From: [Scytonema hofmanni] UTEX 2349
GTDB lineage: Bacteria; Cyanobacteriota; Cyanobacteriia; Cyanobacteriales; Nostocaceae
DNA length: 64,000 nt
Assembly: GCF_000582685.1 (NCBI RefSeq)
Contig: NZ_KK073768.1
Span: 3,295,747 to 3,359,746 of the forward strand
Direction: 5' to 3'
Shown piece after piece: positions 58,577 through 64,000 of this stretch (positions are counted from its first letter, which is position 1; each line of letters starts with the position of its first letter). The notes under the pieces were generated by a model that saw nothing but the letters and a program-made list of their open reading frames with translations, ran no database searches and had not been told where the DNA came from. Position numbers and translations under genes: made by a program.

Positions 58577-58965
58577 AAAACACAGTTTGAGGATGGATTA
58601 AGAGCGCATAGGATGAAGATAATAAGCAGAGGCATTTTAATTAATGCTTCTGCTTTTATATTATTAATTGAAAAAGGGACTGGGGACACAGGATTATTGT
58701 TCGGGGATAGGGAAATACACTCTTCTACCAAAAAACGCCTGAAACCCAGATATATCAAGAAACTAGGCAAAACGATGTTAAAGCCTCTGTGCATATACCT
58801 TTAAGCTTTTTTATCGGCTAGTTTTTGTCTAAGTCCCGTTAAGATTTTTGGGATTAGAGACGCGAAATTTGGCGTCTCTACATTCGTCCGATCGGGCTGT
58901 ATTGGATTATAGATGAGGATTCGTGTGCTAATGAAGAGTTTTCTTAAAAAGCTTAGTTTTTATTG
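58577..58965. other. gap with decayed repeat elements
   Basis: It holds AGAGACGCGAAAT..GGCGTCTCTA (58855-58880) followed by CCGATCGGGCTGTATTGG, a decayed relative of the CCAATACGG elements. A 63-codon frame at 58613 has no ribosome site or family and is not called. Confidence 0.5.
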
Positions 58966-60507
58966 TTACGTTCTTAATCTGTCTCTTGCTGGAGAACTGA
59001 AAATCTTTTGGATAGACGAATACATTAAAATTAGCAGAGGTATGACCAAAATCAATGCGGCATACCAAGGAATACCAGCATAAATGAAAGAATTCAGCCA
59101 TATATTTATTGTGCTGCTAGCATATTCATTTGCTTCTGAATAAGAATCTTTAATTGTGATAATTGGTGCATGAGTTATTATCCGCGCAATATTTCCAAAT
59201 GCACCCTTTAACATATCAACTGATTGGCTATTCCAAAAACCCCAAATAAATACATTATCACTAACCATACCGCGCTGTGTGGCATATTCTAACCGGAAAT
59301 GCCAATTAGAAATAATTGAAGACAGACTGAGAAGAAAACCAAAACTTCCTAAAAATATTGTAGAAATTTTTAAGGCTTTTTTTTGAAGAAGGTATTCTAG
59401 ATTGACAGCAAATGGGAGAAAGAGAAACGGTAGGATACTAAGAAAAAGTCGTGGTCCCCATCCCCAAGCACCATACCAACTTCTTAACTTAGCATGAAGT
59501 AAAAACCAAAGTACAGTGAGTGCTGCTATGTATATAGCTTCTTGTCGATGTTCTTTATAGAATTTTTTAAATAATAAGATAGATAAAATTACTAAAGGAG
59601 CATAAACAAATATACTTTTACCAGGACTAAAAAGTAAACCTGCTATTCCTACAAAAATATTACCATCCAAAGCATTATTACTTGCATATACTGCTGTTTG
59701 TACTGGTGATTTATAAAAAATCCCCGTTCGGAGATAGTTGTACCAACATTGCCACAATATAAAAGGAACAAGTGTCACTAATCCCAAGACAATTTCTCGG
59801 AATCGTGTTGCTATTGGTTTGTAATAGTTTAGCAAATAAGCAAAAGTTACTAGGATAGCTAAAATCATGGATATTCGGGTTATTAAAGCGAATCCTAGAC
59901 ATATAAAACAGCCAAACAAATACCACCAATTATTTTTTTGTCGATAGCTCAATAGCAAGAAAAAAGATAGGGTTAGCAATGTGGTACATAATACACCATC
60001 AAATAAAATGCGAGAATAAGTCCAGAAATAAGTGGTAAGCGCTAGACATAAAGTTGCTAAAAAGCTGGGAATTTTAGCTTGTGAAAATCTAGTCCGCAAA
60101 ATAGCAAAGAAAGTAGTTGCAGTCAATGCTGAATAGACACTAGCTTGAAATGATAAAATAAATTTCTGAAGCATCTCTATTTTTTCTAGACTAAGAAACC
60201 TAGAAAAAAGATTTTCTAGCAGAACATTTATGAATGCTGTTGGCAACATAAAAAGGGTATTGCCAATTTCGTGTCCTGCATAGGTTCTACCATTAGGTGC
60301 TATTTGAAAAATACCTAGTTGTGGTGTATCAAAACCTAATTGTCCATGTTTGATAATTTGGTAGGCAACTTGGTAATGAAATAAACCTTCGGAATTATCG
60401 GAGCCGGTATTCGTCAGAGCAAATAATGCCCAGAAAAAAATAAATACATGAAAATAAATTTTATGTTTGGAGTAAATTTCATGGCAATATTTGAATATAT
60501 TTGTCAT
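58966..60507 (-). CDS. GT-C-like polyprenyl-phosphate-sugar glycosyltransferase
   Basis: A 513-residue membrane protein with about eleven hydrophobic helices. After the first helix comes a periplasmic loop with NTGSDNSEGLFHYQVAYQII, the acidic motif position of GT-C/family 39-type enzymes, and PNGRTYAGHEIGNT. GT-C enzymes transfer sugars from lipid carriers on the outer face of the membrane. The downstream order of genes (SMR, HAD, UbiA) fits a donor-making pathway. Start ATG at 60507; an upstream frame to 60657 runs through a MITE. Confidence 0.75.
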   Translation of the reverse strand: MTNIFKYCHEIYSKHKIYFHVFIFFWALFALTNTGSDNSEGLFHYQVAYQIIKHGQLGFDTPQLGIFQIAPNGRTYAGHEIGNTLFMLPTAFINVLLENLFSRFLSLEKIEMLQKFILSFQASVYSALTATTFFAILRTRFSQAKIPSFLATLCLALTTYFWTYSRILFDGVLCTTLLTLSFFLLLSYRQKNNWWYLFGCFICLGFALITRISMILAILVTFAYLLNYYKPIATRFREIVLGLVTLVPFILWQCWYNYLRTGIFYKSPVQTAVYASNNALDGNIFVGIAGLLFSPGKSIFVYAPLVILSILLFKKFYKEHRQEAIYIAALTVLWFLLHAKLRSWYGAWGWGPRLFLSILPFLFLPFAVNLEYLLQKKALKISTIFLGSFGFLLSLSSIISNWHFRLEYATQRGMVSDNVFIWGFWNSQSVDMLKGAFGNIARIITHAPIITIKDSYSEANEYASSTINIWLNSFIYAGIPWYAALILVIPLLILMYSSIQKIFSSPARDRLRT

Positions 60508-60554
60508 ATGTAAATGCCTCAATTGATAAAAGATGTTAAAAAATCTTTTTAATT

Positions 60555-60646
60555 TAGGACTTACGCACTCGTTACGATAAAACAAGACTTTGAGATTGCT
60601 TCCTTGCGTCGCAATGACGGAAATACATAGTCCGTGCGTAAGTCCT
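60555..60646. mobile_element. 92-bp MITE-like element, TIR AGGACTTACGCAC
   Basis: AGGACTTACGCAC and GTGCGTAAGTCCT are perfect 13-base ends; the core has ATTGCTTCCTTGCGTCGCAATGACGG. The TIR sequence resembles that of common cyanobacterial insertion sequences. It separates the SMR gene and the GT-C gene. Confidence 0.85.
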
Positions 60647-60670
60647 GGAATTGCCAAATTTAGTCAAAAT

Positions 60671-61012
60671 CTAACCATTTTTTGAACCGAAAGCGATCGC
60701 GGAAATTCCACTCAACATTAATCCCAATCCCCACCACTGGGAAATTGAGACTTTTTCCCTAAGAATCACTGCACCAGCAATCGTTGTAGCTAAAATTGTT
60801 AATCCGATTACTACTGGATAAGCTACAGATAAATTAAATTTACCCAAAACCACTATATAGAAAAGGGTACTAATACCGTAAGTACAAATTCCTCCCAGTA
60901 AATAGATATTTAAAGGATTTTGACCTGCTCCTAGTTTTAAAAGAGCTTGAGCAGCGGTATTTAAACCAACTGTGATAAGAATAAGTAAGCTGAAAAAAAG
61001 TTGATTATTCAT
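60671..61012 (-). CDS. SMR/EamA-type small membrane protein (lipid-sugar flippase-like)
   Basis: A 113-residue four-helix protein of the SMR/EmrE-ArnE type: LLILITVGLNTAAQALLKLGAG, then a helix pair with AYPVVIGLTILATTIAGAVILREK and WWGLGLMLSGISAIAF. The Glu-bearing loop after helix three (REKVS) is like ArnE/ArnF and EmrE relatives. In this context it may flip a lipid-linked sugar across the membrane. Start ATG 61012, 13 bp after the HAD gene. Confidence 0.75.
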   Translation of the reverse strand: MNNQLFFSLLILITVGLNTAAQALLKLGAGQNPLNIYLLGGICTYGISTLFYIVVLGKFNLSVAYPVVIGLTILATTIAGAVILREKVSISQWWGLGLMLSGISAIAFGSKNG

Positions 61013-61025
61013 AAAAATACTTTTT

Positions 61026-61637
61026 CTAAAAGAAACTTTCATAACCAGCAGAATCATCAAAGTCCCAAAGTTCATTTTCGGTTGGGTAAGGTATTTGCAC
61101 CCATTTACCGGCGAGGGATTCCCACCAACGGGGTGGATGGGGTAGGGTAGCTACTTGGATGCTGCAACAGCCTAAAAGCCATGCTCCGATGACATCTGTA
61201 TGTACGCTGTCACCAATGACAACTACTTCTTTGGGGTGCAAGTTCATGTGAGCGATCGCTTGACGAAATGCTTTAGGAAAAGGCTTTTTCGCTGGGTTGA
61301 TTGCTTTAATATCTAGACGATGAGACCAAAATTTAACTCGATAATGACGTTTACCGTTTGAAAGAATAAAAAACTTTAATCCGGCTAACTTTGCCTGTGT
61401 AATCCAATCTTCTGCTTTCGGAGATAGGTAGCGGTCATCTTCAGAAATAATAGTGTTATCTAAATCGAGGATGATTCCGCGAATGCCGGATTTTTTTAGC
61501 AATTCAATATCGATGCTTGCTAATATATAAGCCCGTCGTGGTAATTTATGGGGGTTTTCTTTTAAACCTGGTCGGTTATTTCCCTGAATGAGCAAACGCA
61601 ACCAAGAAATAAATTGGTTGACTATTTTTTTCAACAT
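61026..61637 (-). CDS. YqeG family HAD phosphatase
   Basis: A 203-residue HAD IIIA phosphatase of the YqeG/GEP4 type: IILDLDNTIISED (nucleophile Asp), FILSNGKR, AINPAKKPFPKAF (Lys) and VVVIGDSVHTDVIGAW. Relatives remove phosphate from phosphatidylglycerophosphate or similar lipids. Between a UbiA-type phosphoribosyl transferase and an SMR protein it may dephosphorylate the polyprenyl-phospho-sugar 5-phosphate. Confidence 0.85.
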   Translation of the reverse strand: MLKKIVNQFISWLRLLIQGNNRPGLKENPHKLPRRAYILASIDIELLKKSGIRGIILDLDNTIISEDDRYLSPKAEDWITQAKLAGLKFFILSNGKRHYRVKFWSHRLDIKAINPAKKPFPKAFRQAIAHMNLHPKEVVVIGDSVHTDVIGAWLLGCCSIQVATLPHPPRWWESLAGKWVQIPYPTENELWDFDDSAGYESFF

Positions 61638-61686
61638 CTGTAAACTCTTTTAGAACTAATTGTTGGTAGTTCTGCACTGAGCAAAT

Positions 61687-62661
61687 TTAATTAATTAGTC
61701 CCTGCTGTTTTAGGCAAAGAATTACAAAGCAGGTGATAATCCAACCAACAACAGTGCATAGAATTGGCAAGTCTTTTAATAAAACTTCTTCTGGTCGCTC
61801 ACTGCGTCCACCATGCTCAACTTCGTTGTTATTGTCAGTGGCAATTTCTTGAGGATCGCTGAGTAGTTGATAGCGAAAAATGCCATACAAAACAAAGGGC
61901 AAAGTCAGCAGCATCCAAGAAGTGGAAGCACCGCGTAGGAGGGGACCTGAACTCCAAAGAGTATAAGTAACAAGGGTGCTGGTGGTAACGACACTCTCCA
62001 TCCGTGCTAGCAATTCGAGGGAGTAACGTCTGAGGACAGCACGAGGTTTAGTACCTTTGAGTTGTGTCAACCGCAGTTCTGCTTTGCGCTTTTCAATTCC
62101 CAAAAACAGCGCTAGCATTGCTGTACAAATCAAAAACCAAGACGATAAAACAATTCCTGTGGCAGCTGCACCAGCATAAGCTCGCAATACAAAACCGGTA
62201 GCGATCGCTCCAATATCTAAAATCACCATTCGCTTGAGTCGCAAATTGTAGGCGATTTGCAATATGGCATAAGCGGTGATGGTTGCACCCAATTGTGGCG
62301 ATCGCCACCAACTTATCGCTAAAGCACTTCCTAATAGGATTACTGCCATCCCTAATGCTACTTTAATCTTGACTAATCCTGAGGCGATCGGGCGGTTGCA
62401 CTTGACAGGATGTTGACGGTCAGATTCGACATCTGCGATGTCATTAATTAAGTAGAAACTACTAGAAGCACAGCAAAACATTATAAATGCCAGTAAACTG
62501 CCTAGCAATGATTGCAGATTAATGCTAAAAGCAAACAAGGGTGCTGCAAAAACTACCAAGTTTTTTGTCCATTGCCGAGGTCGCATCGCAAGTAAGTGTG
62601 CTGATTTACGCGATCGGGCAATTAAAGGTTTTTTGTCAACCGAATTCAAACGGGAGTCCAT
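61687..62661 (-). CDS. UbiA-type decaprenyl-phosphate phosphoribosyltransferase-like
   Basis: A 324-residue UbiA-superfamily membrane enzyme. First Asp motif NDIADVESDRQHPVKCNRPIASG and second YNLRLKRMVILDIGAIATGFVLRAYAG with a RPRQWTKNLVVFAAPLF start: the pattern of Rv3806c-like decaprenyl-phosphate phosphoribosyltransferases, which attach PRPP-derived ribose 5-phosphate to a polyprenyl phosphate. It is the first gene of the minus-strand set with HAD, SMR and GT-C genes (50 bp, 13 bp, MITE). Confidence 0.85.
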   Translation of the reverse strand: MDSRLNSVDKKPLIARSRKSAHLLAMRPRQWTKNLVVFAAPLFAFSINLQSLLGSLLAFIMFCCASSSFYLINDIADVESDRQHPVKCNRPIASGLVKIKVALGMAVILLGSALAISWWRSPQLGATITAYAILQIAYNLRLKRMVILDIGAIATGFVLRAYAGAAATGIVLSSWFLICTAMLALFLGIEKRKAELRLTQLKGTKPRAVLRRYSLELLARMESVVTTSTLVTYTLWSSGPLLRGASTSWMLLTLPFVLYGIFRYQLLSDPQEIATDNNNEVEHGGRSERPEEVLLKDLPILCTVVGWIITCFVILCLKQQGLIN

Positions 62662-63111
62662 CGGCTTCGTGTATGTATAGGTTATAAGTGTAGAAATGCC
62701 GTTAGTCTTTACACCAATGCATCTAAAGTTATATTACAAATCATACTTTTGACAGAAAATTATTTTTTAAAGTTTCGATAAAAAATAAGTATTTTTACAG
62801 ACTATTTACGTTTTGACGCCAAAGAAGCTTTCCTCTTTATCCCCTCTTCACATTTAAGTGTTAGTACAATAATAATTGTAATGTTTTGTAAATAAAACAC
62901 ACGAAAAGGCTAAATGAGTTGTGAAAATCGAAAGGCTCAGATCCCCGACTTCTCAAAGAAGTCGGGGATCTTGTTGTTCACGCTCTTATTTAGGACTGCT
63001 ATAGCTAACTATGCGTTAAAAACAAAATACCCTCAGGCTAGAAACCTGGGGCTACACAAACAAAGCCTACCTTCGTAGGCTAATTATATGCATCTTCATA
63101 TAAAAACGGTA
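62662..63111. other. gap with decayed elements and a strong hairpin
   Basis: 450 bases between the UbiA and membrane-protein genes. It contains the hairpin described next, the palindrome GCCTACCTTCGTAGGC (about 63064) and an ATCTTCATATAAAAACGGTAT element terminus (63091). AT-rich DNA near 62700-62900 holds the promoter of the UbiA set but no clear motif. Confidence 0.5.
62939..62971. terminator. AGATCCCCGACTTCT hairpin
   Basis: A 15-bp stem AGATCCCCGACTTCT with its complement and a 3-base loop, followed by TTGTTGTT. It could end minus- or plus-strand transcripts; the same sequence is a common cyanobacterial palindrome, so it may be a mobile repeat. Confidence 0.55.
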
Positions 63112-63999
63112 TTACTCCCATTCTTGAAATCCACCGCTAGTATTGCGGAGTAAAGAATTTATTTGAGTACGACGGGTTTCAAAGTTGGCTGCAACGGAAA
63201 TCAACGCTACACCGACTAACAAGCCAATTACCCATTTTAAAAAGGGATATCGCAAGCTGAAAATTATTAGTTGATAAACACTAGTAATGAAAAAAGTCGC
63301 TGTACCAACGTAAAGAAAAGCCCGCACTCGCAAACTTAATCCGGCAAATATGGCGATGAGGCTGAAAATTCCCGGCACGATCGCACTTTCAGTATGAAAT
63401 AAAATTGCCCATCCACAAATTATGCTGCTGCCTAGCACTCGTAAGTAGTGACGAGATGTTTTATAATCTGGAAGGAGAAGATGTGGATCTACTTGAGCAA
63501 TATAGAGTAGTGATAATCCCACTGGTGTGATGTACCACAAAGTATCTGTGAAATGTAAATTCCCAAACCAGCGAAATAGCGCCCAATCAATCAAGGCAAC
63601 ACTAATATAGGTAAAACGAATGTTTTCGCGAATTTTGGCGAGGAAGATGTAATACCCAGCAGCGATCGCTATGGTAATTGGGTATACTTGCAATCTAGTT
63701 TCCCATAAAATTATCAGTGGAATTATGTATGCAGCGTTTTGCCAAGGTTTTTTCGACCAGCCCCAACTCTCCCAAGGTAAGATGTAGAGAAAATAGGCAA
63801 CTACACAAGCGATCGCACCATTCCAAGGAACTAAAACTCCAGTTAATAACTGCCCTACTGCTGTTTCGCGCCAGTAAATTCGCATACCAGCAAATTCTAA
63901 TAAACCTAAGTAAACCCAGATTTCTTCTGTAGAGACGTGACCGTGGAACGTTGTAGAGACGTGACCGTGGAACGTCTCTACGGTAGTAGGTGAACGGCG
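63112..63999 (-). CDS. multi-span membrane protein, C-terminal part (5' end outside window)
   Basis: At least 257 residues with about eight to nine hydrophobic helices. The first ATG in the window (63885) begins MRIYWRETAVGQLLTG, but the frame is open to the window edge and upstream residues EEIWVYLGLLEFAG look like another helix, so the gene probably begins beyond the window. It passes through two copies of an inserted palindrome (FHGHVST twice). It could belong to large cyanobacterial membrane proteins of unknown function. I cannot name the family. Confidence 0.6.
   Translation of the reverse strand, partial: RRSPTTVETFHGHVSTTFHGHVSTEEIWVYLGLLEFAGMRIYWRETAVGQLLTGVLVPWNGAIACVVAYFLYILPWESWGWSKKPWQNAAYIIPLIILWETRLQVYPITIAIAAGYYIFLAKIRENIRFTYISVALIDWALFRWFGNLHFTDTLWYITPVGLSLLYIAQVDPHLLLPDYKTSRHYLRVLGSSIICGWAILFHTESAIVPGIFSLIAIFAGLSLRVRAFLYVGTATFFITSVYQLIIFSLRYPFLKWVIGLLVGVALISVAANFETRRTQINSLLRNTSGGFQEWE
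63928..63982. repeat. GTAGAGACGTGACC elements inside the reading frame
   Basis: Two copies of GTAGAGACGTGACCGTGGAACGT (as shown in halves) end with CTCTAC. On the minus strand they keep the frame of the membrane-protein gene open, reading VST-TFHGH. Confidence 0.75.
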
Positions 64000-64000
64000 T

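Noticed and set aside
58613..58804. Open frame of 63 codons
   Set aside because: No ribosome site or family; it lies in a region of decayed repeats.
1..64000. tRNA, rRNA or tmRNA genes
   Set aside because: Reading for T-loop consensus and rRNA motifs gave nothing convincing on either strand.

Overview
The window looks like chromosomal DNA of a filamentous cyanobacterium, most likely of the Nostocales type. The evidence is the very frequent GCGATCGC (HIP1) octamer, the many 7-bp tandem repeat arrays (GGGACTG, CCCCAGT, CCATTGC and similar) and palindromic GTAGAGACG elements between genes, the neighbouring nblS and purD, and the family content (DUF3386, Uma2, UPF0182, CHAT). No rRNA, tRNA, CRISPR array, phage block or full-length insertion sequence was recognised.

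Layout. 1-5 kb: the C-terminal part of a UPF0182 protein entered through an in-frame 18-bp repeat, a GFA-fold protein, two tandem copies of a two-gene module (retropepsin-like protein plus small partner), DUF3386, and a GAF-LuxR regulator. 5.4-20.5 kb: a peptide-type ABC exporter, then a broken-up hopanoid locus: hpnP (C-2 methylase), hpnJ, hpnI, hpnG on the opposite strand, a MazF-like toxin-antitoxin pair, a damaged kinase/WD40 gene, an RND pump, hpnA and hpnH. HpnH adds adenosine to hopene, HpnG removes adenine, HpnA/HpnI/HpnJ decorate or rearrange the ribose-derived side chain and HpnP methylates C-2. No squalene-hopene cyclase gene lies here.

20.8-30 kb: accessory genes, including an orphan DUF1778 antitoxin with a toxin remnant, two vWA proteins with a coiled-coil partner, an HxlR regulator and an AzoR azoreductase that carry copies of the same operator-like dyad, a polyphosphate glucokinase and an SDR. 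30-41 kb: a nuclease-ParA fusion with a ParB-like partner, rtcA, duplicated Uma2 nuclease genes, and a three-gene set (GTP cyclohydrolase II homologue, URC4/urg3 homologue, uracil phosphoribosyltransferase) that looks like the URC uracil-degradation pathway, then aroE.

41-54 kb: a diguanylate cyclase with an ethylene-receptor-like membrane sensor, an alpha/beta hydrolase, a lipoprotein with calcium-loop-like segments, nblS, purD, a CHAT protease with a membrane/zinc-ribbon partner that shares a short motif, and a GH18 protein. 54-64 kb: a sugar epimerase, a truncated DUF6745 fragment behind a miniature transposable element, a ribbon-helix-helix-type pair, and a minus-strand set of UbiA prenyltransferase, HAD phosphatase, SMR-type membrane protein and GT-C-like glycosyltransferase that could make and use a polyprenyl-phosphate sugar. 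The window ends inside a large membrane protein.

Two themes stand out. First, miniature elements are abundant; three carry terminal inverted repeats with intact 8-9 bp target duplications, and at least six genes take their stop codon from an inserted repeat. Second, there are two candidate undescribed systems: the CHAT/membrane pair at 51.3-53.1 kb and the nuclease-ParA/ParB-like pair at 30.2-32.3 kb.
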